Source: Pantoea sp. BAV 3049
GTDB lineage: Bacteria > Pseudomonadota > Gammaproteobacteria > Enterobacterales > Enterobacteriaceae
DNA: 64,000 nt
NCBI RefSeq assembly: GCF_009765445.1
Contig: NZ_WHOY01000031.1
Location: 4,847,782-4,911,781 of the forward strand
Reading direction: 5' to 3'
In this document: one piece after another, positions 1 to 9,441 of the stretch
Position numbering within the stretch: the stretch's first letter is position 1
Layout of the letters: the number at the start of each line of letters is the position of its first letter
The notes under the pieces: generated by a model
What the model was told of the DNA's origin: nothing
Seen by the model: the letters and a program-made list of their open reading frames with translations, nothing else
The model's database searches: none
Position numbers and translations under genes: made by a program

Positions 1-801
1 GCGTCCGTCTGGCGCTGTGAAAACCGGCACCAGTTTGATCGGGCAAAAGAGGGCTACGTTAATCTGTTGCCGGTACAGCATAAGAGATCCCGCCAGCCAG
101 GCGACAGCGCAGATATGATGCAGGCACGGCGCGAGTTTCTCGATGCCGGACACTATCAAGCTCTGCAGCAGAAAGTTTGTGAGTTGTTTGAGCGTGTACT
201 GCCGCAGTCGCCAGTCAGCCTGCTGGATATTGGCTGCGGGGAAGGGTATTACACCCACGAAGTGGCTAACCGCCTGCAGGCGCGAGGTGAGGCTTTGATT
301 TACGGGCTGGATGTGTCAAAAGTCGCGGTGCGCTCTGGTGCTAAGCGTTATCACAACGTTGAGTTCTGTGTGGCTTCCAGCCACCGTCTGCCCTTTGCAG
401 GCGCTCAGTTTGATGCAGTGCTGCGAATTTATGCACCCTGTAAGGCTGAAGAACTGGCACGTGTGGTGAGGGATAATGGTTATGTGCTGACCGTTACGCC
501 AGGTCCACGCCATCTGATCCAATTTAAAGAGCTTATCTATCAGGAAGTGAAACTGCACGATGAAACGCCGGAGCGGATGGACGGTTTTGAGCTGGTGGAA
601 CAGCATTCACTGAATTATCCGCTGCGGCTGAACAGCGAAGAGTCTGCAGCACTGCTGCAGATGACGCCGTTTGCGTGGCGCGCACGTCCGGAAGTGTGGG
701 GAGTACTGGCAACCACCAGCGAGTTTGCCTGTGAAACCGACTTTACCCTGCGTTTATGGCAGCGCAGGGTAGTTGCAGAACTTACTGCTGTTCAACCATA
801 A
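1..801 (+). CDS. rlmA: 23S rRNA (guanine-745-N1)-methyltransferase, 5' end outside window
   Basis: Methylates G745 of 23S rRNA using S-adenosylmethionine. The reading frame is open from base 1 ([13 protein letters not shown]...), so the gene enters from the left and its N-terminal zinc-binding Cys segment is mostly outside; one remaining Cys is in WRCENRHQF. The SAM-binding motif [15 protein letters not shown] and the later [11 protein letters not shown] segment are typical of RlmA. The stop at 799-801 lies inside the 3' end of the convergent yobD, a 20-base tail-to-tail overlap. In E. coli mntP separates these two genes; it is not here. The family call is firm; only the true start is unknown. 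Confidence 0.93.
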   Translation, partial: ASVWRCENRHQFDRAKEGYVNLLPVQHKRSRQPGDSADMMQARREFLDAGHYQALQQKVCELFERVLPQSPVSLLDIGCGEGYYTHEVANRLQARGEALIYGLDVSKVAVRSGAKRYHNVEFCVASSHRLPFAGAQFDAVLRIYAPCKAEELARVVRDNGYVLTVTPGPRHLIQFKELIYQEVKLHDETPERMDGFELVEQHSLNYPLRLNSEESAALLQMTPFAWRARPEVWGVLATTSEFACETDFTLRLWQRRVVAELTAVQP

Positions 802-1240
802 ACTGATAAATACTTTCAAGATCGTCCAGCTTGCGAACATGGATCAGCAGGCGGCGATTTTCCAGCTCAATAACCAGAATACCGTCTTCTGACAGGTTCA
901 TACTTTTAATCCGGCTCCAGGCGATAAAGATATTGGCGTAATAGAAGCCATTGGCCTTTAAAAGCAATTTAGGCAGCCGGATCCAGAACAAATAAAGCGA
1001 AACAAAAGCCAGAGCCAGCAGCAGTGTGGTGGTGATCTGCGGGCCGTGATTATTCAGGTTTTGATACAGCAGAATGGCGATCAGGCCAACGAAGATCAGG
1101 CTGTCCAGCTTGTTTCTTCGTTTCAGCAGCACCTTCAGACCGGTTTTGCCATGCAGACGGTCCATAATCAGTTCATCGTAAATCGCGTAAAGCAGAAACA
1201 ACGTGATAAACAGCACGATGACGTAATCAGTCAGTGACAT
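782..1240 (-). CDS. yobD: DUF986 family inner-membrane protein YobD
   Basis: A 152-residue membrane protein of unknown function, the same length as E. coli YobD and clearly similar (for example [12 protein letters not shown] and [15 protein letters not shown]). An N-terminal membrane segment (about residues 5-22) and two more (about 50-66 and 72-90) precede a soluble C-terminal part. It follows manXYZ in the same direction, as in E. coli, and may be partly read through from that operon, although a 10-bp hairpin lies between. Its 3' end overlaps the convergent rlmA by 20 bases. Nothing in the sequence reveals a biochemical role. Confidence 0.9.
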   Translation of the reverse strand: MSLTDYVIVLFITLFLLYAIYDELIMDRLHGKTGLKVLLKRRNKLDSLIFVGLIAILLYQNLNNHGPQITTTLLLALAFVSLYLFWIRLPKLLLKANGFYYANIFIAWSRIKSMNLSEDGILVIELENRRLLIHVRKLDDLESIYQFMVEQQ

Positions 1241-1261
1241 CTTTTTTCCTCTGAAAGAACA

Positions 1262-1330
1262 GCCGGGATCGTTTTAGTCAAAGCGATTCCGGCTGACCTC
1301 TGAATAAATACCGGGGTTTCCCCCGGTATT
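1262..1330 (-). terminator. Two hairpins between manZ and yobD
   Basis: Six bases past the manZ stop there is a perfect 10-bp stem (1307-1316 with 1321-1330, loop TTTC). It has no clean U-run on the minus strand, so it may be a partial terminator or an mRNA 3'-end stabiliser that sets yobD expression below manXYZ. A second inverted repeat of about 11 bp (agccgg...ccggct, about 1261-1294) lies just upstream of yobD. Both are seen directly; their function is inferred. Confidence 0.55.
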
Positions 1331-1335
1331 CACGG

Positions 1336-2199
1336 TTACACGCCGAGCAGGCCGATCCAGTATCCAAAGATACCGATCACGAAGAAGCCCATAATAATCC
1401 ACAGCGCGTTGACTTTACGTCGCAGCAGCCACATACAGCCAAAGGTCAGCAGCAGCGGGATCAGCCCTGGCATCAGCTGGTCAAGAATTGACTGCACGGT
1501 GGTGACGGTGGTTTTACCCGTCTGGTCGGTAATGCGTGATACAACCAGCGGCACGTTAACGTGGGTCCATTTGTTAACCAATGCCCCCATCACAAACAGG
1601 CCCAGAATCGACGCCCCCTCGGTCAGTTTCTGCAGGAAGCCACCCCCCATATCGCCGACGATATCCACGCCTTTACGGTAGCCGTAAGCCACACCGTAAT
1701 AGCGAACCAGCATACGAACCAGGTTAAACAGAACAAAGAACAGCAGAGGGCCCAGCAGACTACCGCTCATCGCGATACCGGCTCCCAGCGCGGCGAACAC
1801 CGGACGAACGGTGCCCCAGAAAATAGGGTCGCCCACCCCAGCCAGCGGACCCATCAGACCCACTTTGATGCCGTTGATTGCCGCATCATCAATCGGTGCG
1901 CCGTTAGCACGCTGTTCTTCCATCGCCATGGTTACGCCAAGCACCGGAGCCGCAACGTAAGGGTGGGTGTTAAAGAACTCCAGATGGCGTTTGATTGCCT
2001 GCTTACGGTCATCATTGTTTTCAGGGTAGAGGCGACGGATCACCGGAACCATGGAGTAGCAGAAGCCCAGCGCCTGCATACGTTCAAAGTTCCATGAACC
2101 CTGGAACAGGTTAGAACGAAGGAACACGCCACGCACATCCCCCGGGGTCAGTTTCTTCTGCGTGCCAGCTGGCGCAGTAGTTGTTGTGGTATCAACCAT
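1336..2199 (-). CDS. manZ: PTS mannose-family transporter subunit IID
   Basis: IID membrane subunit of the mannose phosphotransferase permease, which with ManY forms the channel for mannose, glucose, glucosamine and related hexoses. The 287-residue product has the usual IID layout: a long N-terminal cytosolic part (LTPGDVRGVFLRSNLFQGSWNFERMQ) and C-terminal hydrophobic segments. It is the last of the manXYZ genes, 16 bases after manY, and is followed by a hairpin. The family and position match E. coli ManZ throughout. In E. coli ManY and ManZ also serve in lambda DNA entry and as a target of some bacteriocins (known for the family). Confidence 0.96.
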   Translation of the reverse strand: MVDTTTTTAPAGTQKKLTPGDVRGVFLRSNLFQGSWNFERMQALGFCYSMVPVIRRLYPENNDDRKQAIKRHLEFFNTHPYVAAPVLGVTMAMEEQRANGAPIDDAAINGIKVGLMGPLAGVGDPIFWGTVRPVFAALGAGIAMSGSLLGPLLFFVLFNLVRMLVRYYGVAYGYRKGVDIVGDMGGGFLQKLTEGASILGLFVMGALVNKWTHVNVPLVVSRITDQTGKTTVTTVQSILDQLMPGLIPLLLTFGCMWLLRRKVNALWIIMGFFVIGIFGYWIGLLGV

Positions 2200-2215
2200 T
2201 TGTTTTCACCCTTTC

Positions 2216-3016
2216 TTAATCTAATTCGTTATCAAGGTCGTTGGCTACCGGGCCGGAACCCTGTGCACCCGCCACGCGGTTGTACTTCGGTGCCAGCTGG
2301 ATATACAGAATCGCCATCACCACACCAATCACGCCCAGCGCAACCAGGTTAAAGCTGGTGAAGGCCGCGGTAACGAAACCGAGGTAGAAGAAAGGCATCA
2401 GGTAACCTGCGCGCATCATGTTGATGACCATCGCATAACCGACAACCACAATCATGCCACCGGCAATGTTCAGGCCATTGGTGACCACCTCAGGGATAGA
2501 TTCGAGCATACCCTGAACAACGCTGGTACCCACGGAAACGGCAACGATGATTGCCGGAATGGCGATACGCATTGCCTGCAGAACCAGGGCTGATACGTGG
2601 ATCCAGGATATAGCGGAGAGGTTGCCTTTTTCGGCCGCTTTATCTGCTGCGTGCTGGAAGGCCACGGTGATAGTACGCACGATAATGGTCAGTACCTGAC
2701 CAGCCGCGGCCAGCGGAATGGCCAGTGCAATACCGGCACCAACGCTCTGACCTCCGGCGATGACCAGGATAGTCGAAATAATCGAGGCAAGGGCAGCATC
2801 AGGGGCAACCGCTGCACCGATGTTCATCCAGCCCAGCGCGATCATTTCCAGCGTACCACCGATAATAATACCGGTTTTCATATCCCCTAAAATCATGCCG
2901 ATTAAGGTACAGGCCACCAGTGGGCGGTGGAACTGAAACTCATCGAGAATGGAACCCATACCTGCAATACAGGCAACGATAAATATCAGCACAATTTGAA
3001 GAGTGGTAATCTCCAT
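2216..3016 (-). CDS. manY: PTS mannose-family transporter subunit IIC
   Basis: Polytopic IIC subunit (266 residues) that forms the sugar-translocating core with ManZ in the inner membrane. Many hydrophobic segments are visible from the start (ITTLQIVLIFIVACIAGMGS) along with IIC-type stretches such as GMILGDMKTGIIIGGTLEMIALGWMN (shown in part). The start codon has a good ribosome site (GGAGAAG) seven or so bases upstream. It lies 68 bases after manX and 16 before manZ, in one transcription unit. Confidence 0.96.
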   Translation of the reverse strand: MEITTLQIVLIFIVACIAGMGSILDEFQFHRPLVACTLIGMILGDMKTGIIIGGTLEMIALGWMNIGAAVAPDAALASIISTILVIAGGQSVGAGIALAIPLAAAGQVLTIIVRTITVAFQHAADKAAEKGNLSAISWIHVSALVLQAMRIAIPAIIVAVSVGTSVVQGMLESIPEVVTNGLNIAGGMIVVVGYAMVINMMRAGYLMPFFYLGFVTAAFTSFNLVALGVIGVVMAILYIQLAPKYNRVAGAQGSGPVANDLDNELD

Positions 3017-3084
3017 TGTACTTCTCCTCTGACATTCGTGAACTGAGTTAAACCTGACTCGTCAGGCAATAAATTATGGCCGGC

Positions 3085-4050
3085 TTAATGGGCCATTTTG
3101 CCAATCAGGTCCATCATTTTAAGACGCTGATCGCTGGAGACCTTACGCACCTCCAGTTCAATACCGCGCTCGTTCAGTTTCTTGAAGGCGACAATATCTT
3201 TTTCATCCACCGAAACGGCGTTATTTACCTGCGTTTTGCCCTGACGGAATGCCATACCGCCAATATTGACGCTGGTAATTTTCACGCCGTTTTCCACCAG
3301 ACGTTCCACATCGGTAGGGTTGGTGAACAGCAACATGACGCGGTCGTTAGCGTATTTCGGGTTATTCCAGACGCGGATCATTTTGGCGATGTCCACCACG
3401 TGAGCGGTGACGCCAGGAGGGGCAACCTGAGTCAGCAGGGTTTTACGAACCTGGTCCGCAGCCACCTCATCACTGACCACAATAATGCGGGTGACGTTGG
3501 TTTCTTTGGTCCAGCGGGTCGCAACCTGACCATGGATTAAGCGGTCATCAATACGGGCCAGGCCGATCTTCATGTAATCGTTTGGACCCATGGGTTTCTG
3601 TGCCGCGGGAGCCGCTTTGGCCGGGGTAGCGGCGACCGGGGCAGGTGCCGGCTCTTTCGCTTTCAGGGCCTTCACCCCTTCGCGGCCTGTTTCTACCGCC
3701 ATAGCGACCAGTTCATCAAAGGTGGGATCGTCATCGCGTGCCATTAAGGTTTCCACCAGCATCGGGATATTTACCCCGGCGATAACCTCATGGTTTTCTT
3801 TATCAACCACGATACGGCTGGCTGCATTGAACGGGCTGCCACCCCAGGTATCGACCAGAAAAAGTACGCCCTGGCTGGTGTCTAAATCGGCCATTCGTGC
3901 CTGATATTTCTCAATCAGGGTTTCCGCATTTTCGCCGGGCACAAAATCAATCCACCCCACGTTTTGCTGTTCCCCAAGAAGCATTTCTGCTGTTTTCAGC
4001 AGCTGCTCTGCAGCCCAGCCGTGCGTGCCGATGATAATAGCAATAGTCAC
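3085..4050 (-). CDS. manX: PTS mannose-family transporter subunit IIAB
   Basis: Cytosolic phosphotransfer subunit (321 residues) that relays phosphate from HPr to the incoming sugar. The N-terminal IIA domain carries the phosphohistidine in GTHGW (His10). An Ala/Pro-rich linker follows (about residues 132-155), then a IIB domain with its own histidine in DDRLIHGQV. The start codon is GTG (4048-4050) with a strong AGGAGG upstream; a GTG start is also used in E. coli. It is the first gene of manXYZ, and the region upstream holds an Mlc/NagC-like operator and a CRP-like site. Confidence 0.96.
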   Translation of the reverse strand: MTIAIIIGTHGWAAEQLLKTAEMLLGEQQNVGWIDFVPGENAETLIEKYQARMADLDTSQGVLFLVDTWGGSPFNAASRIVVDKENHEVIAGVNIPMLVETLMARDDDPTFDELVAMAVETGREGVKALKAKEPAPAPVAATPAKAAPAAQKPMGPNDYMKIGLARIDDRLIHGQVATRWTKETNVTRIIVVSDEVAADQVRKTLLTQVAPPGVTAHVVDIAKMIRVWNNPKYANDRVMLLFTNPTDVERLVENGVKITSVNIGGMAFRQGKTQVNNAVSVDEKDIVAFKKLNERGIELEVRKVSSDQRLKMMDLIGKMAH

Positions 4051-4218
4051 TTGCTACCTCCTTATACAATAATCTGCGACCCGAAGTACTGGCGAGCCGC
4101 GCGAGTATTCAGCCAGATGCCAGAGCAAATAGCATGAATTAAAGGGTGTTTATATTTTGAGCTTTGTTAACGTTCTTTGTCACTGCTTAACGCCACAAAC
4201 CCAAATTCAGAGACGGGA

Positions 4219-4245
4219 TTTATTTTAGTCCGCGAAAAAATAAAT
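4219..4245 (-). promoter_or_regulatory. Mlc/NagC-type operator overlapping the manX -10
   Basis: A dyad of TTTATTTT, a 9-bp centre and AAAAATAAA matches the Mlc/NagC consensus pattern known at E. coli manX and ptsG. It overlaps a minus-strand -10-like TAAAAT (4222-4227). Binding here would block transcription until glucose or mannose import draws Mlc to the membrane (family knowledge). The dyad is seen directly; which of the two paralogous repressors binds is inference. Confidence 0.65.
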
Positions 4246-4247
4246 TA

Positions 4248-4263
4248 TGTGACGGTGCTCAGC
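4248..4263 (-). promoter_or_regulatory. CRP-like site at about -40 of the manX promoter
   Basis: TGTGA-N6-TCAGC is a full left and partial right half of the CRP consensus. Taking the minus-strand TAAAAT at 4222-4227 as the -10 puts the start of transcription near 4215 and the site centre about 40 bases upstream, the class II activation position, with no good -35 box. That agrees with known CRP activation of E. coli manXYZ. The match is imperfect on one side, so confidence is moderate. Confidence 0.5.
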
Positions 4264-4426
4264 TATTTAGACGCCGATATCATCTTCTGACGCCTTTGCT
4301 TAAAAGAGCAGCACGAAATGACCTGAAAATGTGTAAATGTAAGAAAATATTTTTGACGTAGCCGGTGCAGCTGTTTACAGTAGTGATCCTTATTTTTTAC
4401 AGGAGTAACGGGCCTCAGCCCTCCCC

Positions 4427-4585
4427 ATGGACTGTCACCGAAGTCGCTTAATCATGCCACCGGGTCATCCGGCCAGTTTCATCCCGTCATCTGACGACAA
4501 TGTTCATTCCCTCTGTGTTTTCTCACGCTGTGCGATCCTGTGTTCGCCGGCTGCGTTTTCCCGTTCCTTTTTCCGGAGTCTGTAA
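4427..4585 (+). CDS. Candidate upstream small ORF coupled to yoaE (YoaL-like)
   Basis: An ATG at 4427 opens a 52-codon frame, [15 protein letters not shown]..., that ends in TAA at 4583-4585. The last A of the stop is the first base of the yoaE ATG, a one-base overlap that usually means coupled translation. The product has four Cys and several Phe/Ser-rich runs, with no signal peptide. No strong ribosome site sits just before the ATG (AGGAG is about 20 bases upstream), which weakens the case. I recall a coupled leader ORF (yoaL) being reported ahead of E. coli yoaE, but I cannot check sequence similarity here. Confidence 0.45.
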   Translation: MDCHRSRLIMPPGHPASFIPSSDDNVHSLCVFSRCAILCSPAAFSRSFFRSL

Positions 4586-6150
4586 TGGAATTTCTTTTAG
4601 ACCCCTCAATCTGGGCAGGTCTGCTGACGCTGGTCGTTCTTGAGATCGTACTGGGTATTGATAACCTGGTTTTTATCGCCATTCTTGCCGATAAGCTGCC
4701 GCCAAAGCAGCGTGATAAAGCGCGCCTGATTGGTTTGTCACTCGCGCTGATAATGCGTCTGGGTCTGCTGTCACTGATCTCCTGGATGGTGACTCTGACG
4801 CGCCCGTTGTTCAGCGTGGGGGAGTTCAGTTTTTCCGGTCGCGATCTAATCCTGCTGATTGGTGGTCTGTTCCTGCTGTTCAAAGCCACCATGGAACTGC
4901 ATGAGCGGCTGGAGAACCGCGACCATGGAGAAGGGGGCAATAAAGGCTATGCCAGCTTCTGGGCCGTGGTGATCCAAATCGTGGTGCTGGATGCCGTGTT
5001 CTCACTGGATGCGGTGATTACCGCTGTGGGCATGGTAAATAACCTGGCGATCATGATGACCGCCGTGGTGATTGCGATGGGTGTGATGCTTCTGGCCTCA
5101 AAGCCGTTGACCAACTTCGTCAATGCGCATCCGACGGTGGTGGTGCTGTGCCTGAGCTTCCTGCTGATGATCGGTCTGAGCCTGGTGGCCGAAGGTTTCG
5201 GTTTCCATATCCCGAAAGGCTACCTCTACGCGGCGATTGGTTTCTCCATTCTGATCGAACTGTTCAACCAGATCGCACGCATAAACTTTATGCGTAATCA
5301 GGCCCGCAAGCCGATGCGTGAAAGAACCGCGGAGGCCATCCTGCGAATGATGGGGGGCCGTCGCAGTCAGGAAGCGAACAATGCAGAAGGTACAGAAGTG
5401 TCGGAAATCCTGCCGAAGGAAGCCTTTAAGGATGAAGAACGTTACATGATTAATGGCGTACTCACCCTGGCTTCCCGTTCAGTGCGCAGCATCATGACGC
5501 CGCGCGGCGATATCTCCTGGGTCGATGCCACCCGTCCGCTGGATGAAATTCGTATGCAGCTGCTTGATACGCCGCACAGCCTGTTTCCGGTTTGCCGGGG
5601 CGAGCTGGATGAAATCATCGGCGTGGTGCGGGCTAAAGAGCTGCTTGTGGCGCTGGATCATGGCATGGATGTGATGACGTTTGCTGCGGCAACGCCGCCA
5701 ATCATCGTGCCGGAAACGCTGGATCCGATTAACCTGCTGGGCGTGTTACGTCGGGCTAAAGGCAGTTTTGTGGTGGTGACCAGCGAGTTTGGCGTGGTGC
5801 AGGGGCTGATTACGCCGCTGGACGTGCTGGAGGCGATTGCCGGTGAGTTCCCGGACGAAGATGAAACGCCGGACATCATTGCTGACGGTGACGGCTGGCT
5901 GGTCAAAGGCGGGACGGATTTACATTCGCTGCAGCAGCTGCTGGATACTCAGGTGCTGGTGAATCCGGATGACGATCATGCAACGCTTGCCGGTTTGCTG
6001 ATTGCGCAGAAAGGGCAGTTGCCACAGGCTGGTGAGGTAATAGAGCTACCCCCGCTGCGTTTCCACATCATTGAAGCCACGGACTACCGTGTCGATCTGG
6101 TACGGGTGACTCGTGAGCGAGACCCTCACGATGAAGATCGGGAAGAATAA
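4585..6150 (+). CDS. yoaE: TerC-family membrane protein with CBS and CorC/HlyC domains
   Basis: A 521-residue inner-membrane protein of the TerC family, thought to move metal ions; its substrate is unproven. The N-terminal half (about residues 10-230) has seven or so membrane segments with the TerC acidic motifs [11 protein letters not shown] and [15 protein letters not shown]. Two CBS domains follow (about 300-420, including [13 protein letters not shown]), then a CorC/HlyC-type C-terminal domain (about 430-510). I chose the ATG at 4585 over an upstream in-frame ATG at 4540 because CCGGAG lies seven bases before it and the protein then begins [13 protein letters not shown] as in relatives. 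It is divergent from manXYZ and convergent with pdeD. Confidence 0.93.
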   Translation: MEFLLDPSIWAGLLTLVVLEIVLGIDNLVFIAILADKLPPKQRDKARLIGLSLALIMRLGLLSLISWMVTLTRPLFSVGEFSFSGRDLILLIGGLFLLFKATMELHERLENRDHGEGGNKGYASFWAVVIQIVVLDAVFSLDAVITAVGMVNNLAIMMTAVVIAMGVMLLASKPLTNFVNAHPTVVVLCLSFLLMIGLSLVAEGFGFHIPKGYLYAAIGFSILIELFNQIARINFMRNQARKPMRERTAEAILRMMGGRRSQEANNAEGTEVSEILPKEAFKDEERYMINGVLTLASRSVRSIMTPRGDISWVDATRPLDEIRMQLLDTPHSLFPVCRGELDEIIGVVRAKELLVALDHGMDVMTFAAATPPIIVPETLDPINLLGVLRRAKGSFVVVTSEFGVVQGLITPLDVLEAIAGEFPDEDETPDIIADGDGWLVKGGTDLHSLQQLLDTQVLVNPDDDHATLAGLLIAQKGQLPQAGEVIELPPLRFHIIEATDYRVDLVRVTRERDPHDEDREE

Positions 6151-6157
6151 CATCCAA

Positions 6158-6254
6158 CGGGACGGAGCTTTTCGTCCCGGTTTGATCCGGCTCGCAGCAA
6201 ATAAGTGAGACGATAGCGAAGGAAGGGGGCGAATTTATTCGTCCCCTTTTTTTT
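6158..6254 (+). terminator. yoaE terminators
   Basis: A 7-bp stem CGGGACG/CGTCCCG (6158-6164 with 6173-6179) is followed by TTT. A stronger hairpin follows (about 6224-6233 with 6237-6247, one G-T pair) ending in an eight-T run. The second is a textbook intrinsic terminator for yoaE and lies just before the stop of the convergent pdeD. Confidence 0.75.
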
Positions 6255-6256
6255 AT

Positions 6257-7819
6257 TCAGGCAATCAGGGTCGTTTTATGCTCTCTGAGCCACTCAGGGA
6301 AGTCGCCCAGCGGCATTGGACGCGCGTAGAAATATCCCTGCAGCGTATCCACTCCTTTTTCACGCAGATACTCGGCCTGTTCTGCCGTTTCCACGCCTTC
6401 AGCCACCAGGCTGATATTCAGACGCTGGGCCAGCGAAATCACCATATCCGTGACTGTGGCGTTGATCGCGTCTGTGCCGATTGCAGCGGTGAAGACCTTA
6501 TCGATTTTCAGCACGTCAGGGCTCAGCGTCTTCAGATAGGAAAGCGAACTGTGACCGGTGCCGAAGTCGTCAATCGCCAGCTTGACGCCAATTTTATGCA
6601 GATGCGACACCACACGTTGATCCACTTCCGGCAGGGAATCACGTTCGGTCAGTTCGACAATCAGCTGTGGTACCGGGTTGGCTGGCCACCAGAACCTCTG
6701 CAAATCGTCGATAATTTCACGATCGTGGAAATGGCTGGAAGCGACGTTAATCGCAATATGGAAAGTCGGGCAGGTTGGCAGCACCGGCAGCTGGCGAACC
6801 ACCTCGCTGAGTACAAAGCGGGTGAGTGGGGCGATCAGATTATGCCGTTCAGCCAGTGGAATAAACACATCCGGAGGTATCCAGCCCTGACGCGGGTTGT
6901 GCCAGCGCAGCAGCAGCTCGATGCCGTCGCAGTCGCCGCTGCGTGAGTTAATCAGCGGTTGACAGTAAACCATAAATTCTCGGGCGGTAATGCCGTAGCT
7001 GATTTGCCACGACAGGCTCATCCGGTTCGCCGTAGCCAGCCAGACAATATAGCCCATCAGCAGGCTCAGTAGCAAAGCCAGCGGCAACTGGGAAGGGACG
7101 GTCATCAGAGCCAGTCGCGTCGGTGCCGGGCCAAATAAGGTAATACTGAACGGATATCGCAGTGAGGATTCCTGATAGCTGACTTCATCTTCAGAAGGGA
7201 CAGCTTCTTCGATCATCGGATTGCCATATTCCAGGCTCTTACCGCCCACGTTGAAAATGGCACGTTCGACCCAGGGCAGAGTAGGCTCCAGCAGGTAGTT
7301 GCTCATCATCTCGATGTTGATCACCTGCAGGATACCGGCGCGGTTATTATTGTCGTGCGGCGTCCACAGTAGCAGGATCGGCGAACCTTTCAGCAGATGC
7401 TGGTCGGTGCTGAGCATCATGCGCTGATTATTAACCGCCAGTTCCGGAAAGGAGTTGCTGAAGCTGAGAGTCTTGCGGCCGAAAATACTGGAGCAGTACA
7501 TGGTGTCTTTATCGACCAGGATAATGGAGCGTACGGTCTGCAGTGAAGCCAGCTTTTCAATCAGCGGGAAGCGCACCTCTTCGCAGGGTAACCCTACCAG
7601 ACCGAGCGTGTTGTTGGCTGCCACGTCCAGCGGCGAAAACAGGCGGTCAAAACGCTGGATAGCGTTATCTGCAAAAGAGCGGGATTGTTGCTCGATACGG
7701 CTTTTTTCTTCAAAGAAACGGAATGCTAAGATGAGGATAAGAACCAATGCGGCAACGACCACAGCGATAAACAATCGCTTGCGGCGGAACTGTCCTAAAA
7801 CTTCCTGGGACATTTGCAT
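6257..7819 (-). CDS. pdeD: CSS-motif EAL cyclic-di-GMP phosphodiesterase
   Basis: Inner-membrane enzyme that cleaves cyclic-di-GMP; E. coli PdeD (YoaD) helps lower cellulose output. Residues about 15-35 and 250-270 form two membrane helices. Between them is a periplasmic CSS-motif domain with CEEV and YCSSIFG, whose cysteines sense redox state in this class. The C-terminal EAL domain has most catalytic motifs: AINVAS, VELTERD, IDDFGTGHSSLSYL, LKIDKVF, VAEGVET and QGYFYARPM. The signature EAL itself reads ELL (IELLLRW), a conservative change, so activity is likely kept. At 520 residues it is close to the E. coli length. It lies between yoaE and sdaA as in E. coli. Confidence 0.92.
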   Translation of the reverse strand: MQMSQEVLGQFRRKRLFIAVVVAALVLILILAFRFFEEKSRIEQQSRSFADNAIQRFDRLFSPLDVAANNTLGLVGLPCEEVRFPLIEKLASLQTVRSIILVDKDTMYCSSIFGRKTLSFSNSFPELAVNNQRMMLSTDQHLLKGSPILLLWTPHDNNNRAGILQVINIEMMSNYLLEPTLPWVERAIFNVGGKSLEYGNPMIEEAVPSEDEVSYQESSLRYPFSITLFGPAPTRLALMTVPSQLPLALLLSLLMGYIVWLATANRMSLSWQISYGITAREFMVYCQPLINSRSGDCDGIELLLRWHNPRQGWIPPDVFIPLAERHNLIAPLTRFVLSEVVRQLPVLPTCPTFHIAINVASSHFHDREIIDDLQRFWWPANPVPQLIVELTERDSLPEVDQRVVSHLHKIGVKLAIDDFGTGHSSLSYLKTLSPDVLKIDKVFTAAIGTDAINATVTDMVISLAQRLNISLVAEGVETAEQAEYLREKGVDTLQGYFYARPMPLGDFPEWLREHKTTLIA

Positions 7820-8020
7820 CAGTTAACCACCCTTTGTTCGAAACACGAAAACAGAGACCGAACACCCGTTATCGGCAAAATAAGCAGTAAGTTTAGTCTT
7901 ATGTGAAAGAAATACGGAATAATTAAAACAGTGACTTATCGCACCGCCCGGTCAGAAACACTCTAGCGTTTTCTGGAATCAGGTGATAGCTGGCGGAGTA
8001 ATTATTTTTTTATAAATTAT

Positions 8021-8046
8021 AGAAAATACCACCCGAAAAGGGTGGC
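8021..8046 (-). terminator. sdaA terminator
   Basis: A 6-bp stem CCACCC/GGGTGG (8029-8034 with 8040-8045) is followed on the minus strand by TATTTTCT. It lies 31 bases after the sdaA stop and before pdeD in the same direction. It is a moderate-strength intrinsic terminator. Confidence 0.6.
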
Positions 8047-8076
8047 ATTCACCGGTATGATGTCTGTTTCAGAAAA

Positions 8077-9441
8077 TCAGTCGCACTGCACCTTGATTGC
8101 CAGGCCGCCGCGGGAGGTCTCCCGGTACTTGGCATTCATATCCTTCCCGGTCTCATACATGGTCTCGATGACCTTATCCAGCGACACGCGCGCTTCGCTG
8201 GTCCGGCGCATTGCCATCCTTGCCGAGTTGATCGCTTTGACGGAAGCAATGGCGTTGCGTTCGATGCAGGGCACCTGAACCTGACCAGCAACCGGGTCAC
8301 AGGTCAGACCGAGGTTGTGCTCCATACCAATCTCCGCAGCCACGCAAACCTGCTCCGGGCTGGCTCCCAGCAGCTCGGCAAGACCGGCCGCCGCCATGGA
8401 GCAGGCCACGCCCACTTCCCCCTGGCAACCCACTTCTGCGCCAGAGATCGAAGCATTCATTTTATACAGGATGCCTACTGCGCCAGCCGCGAGGAAATAG
8501 CGAATAAAGATGTCCGGGCTGACCGACTGGATAAAGTGATCGTAATAAGCCAGTACCGCCGGAACAATCCCGCAGGCTCCGTTGGTGGGTGCGGTCACCA
8601 CGCGGCCACCGGCAGCATTCTCTTCGTTAACTGCCAGCGCAAACATATTCACCCAGTCAATCACGTTCATCGGATCGCTGGAGAGTTTGTCCGAAGAGAC
8701 CAGCAGGCGGCGCAGGGCAGAGGCACGGCGCGGCACGCGAAGCGGACCGGGCAGCACGCCTTCAGTGTTCAGACCGCGATCGATGCAGTCCCGCATGCTC
8801 TGCCATACGTCGGCAAAATAGCGCTCAATTTCCGCCTTGCTGTGCAGGGCCAGCTCGTTCTTCATCACCATGCCGGAGAGTGACAAACCGGTTTCGTGAC
8901 AGTGCGCCAGCATCTCTTTGGCAGAGTTGAAAGGATAGGGCACCGATACTTCATCCAGCGTCGACTGACCGAAATGCTCTTCATCAACGATAAAGCCGCC
9001 GCCGATGGAATAATAGGTTTTGCTCCAGACTGGTTTTTCACCAGCAAAAGCGGTAATGCGCATGCCGTTTTCATGCAGGGAAAGGTTATCGCTGCGGAAG
9101 ACCATTCCGCCTTCGCGTGGGAAGTCTACCTCATGGCGCCCGTTGGCCAGCAACAGTCGCTGACGCTCTTCCACATCACGGATAAAGCCCGGAATACCAT
9201 CAATATCCACTGACTCAGGAGATGCGCCGGAAAGGCCCATGATAATCGCAATATCGGTATGGTGGCCTTTCCCGGTCAGCGACAGCGAACCGTAAACATC
9301 CACGGCAATGCGCGTGACGCTCTCCAGGATGCCCTGACTTACCAAATCGTCGACAAACTGTTTGCCGGCTTTCATTGGGCCCACAGTATGCGAGCTGGAA
9401 GGGCCAATGCCGATCTTGAACATGTCGAAAACGCTTATCAC
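8077..9441 (-). CDS. sdaA: L-serine ammonia-lyase (serine deaminase)
   Basis: Oxygen-labile iron-sulfur enzyme that turns L-serine into pyruvate and ammonia. The 454-residue product equals E. coli SdaA in length and tracks it throughout: [18 protein letters not shown] at the start, and the Cys that bind the 4Fe-4S cluster in [21 protein letters not shown] and LTCDPVAG. I chose the GTG at 9439-9441 (VISVFDMFK) over an in-frame ATG at 9489 because AGGAG lies six bases upstream and the E. coli protein begins at the same place. The extra 16 codons read like noncoding sequence. A hairpin terminator follows. Confidence 0.95.
   Translation of the reverse strand: MISVFDMFKIGIGPSSSHTVGPMKAGKQFVDDLVSQGILESVTRIAVDVYGSLSLTGKGHHTDIAIIMGLSGASPESVDIDGIPGFIRDVEERQRLLLANGRHEVDFPREGGMVFRSDNLSLHENGMRITAFAGEKPVWSKTYYSIGGGFIVDEEHFGQSTLDEVSVPYPFNSAKEMLAHCHETGLSLSGMVMKNELALHSKAEIERYFADVWQSMRDCIDRGLNTEGVLPGPLRVPRRASALRRLLVSSDKLSSDPMNVIDWVNMFALAVNEENAAGGRVVTAPTNGACGIVPAVLAYYDHFIQSVSPDIFIRYFLAAGAVGILYKMNASISGAEVGCQGEVGVACSMAAAGLAELLGASPEQVCVAAEIGMEHNLGLTCDPVAGQVQVPCIERNAIASVKAINSARMAMRRTSEARVSLDKVIETMYETGKDMNAKYRETSRGGLAIKVQCD

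Noticed and set aside
4380-4584. A yybP-ykoY manganese riboswitch in the yoaE leader
   Set aside because: TerC-family genes sometimes carry one, and GGAGTAACGGGCCTCAG looks slightly similar, but the conserved paired core could not be found.
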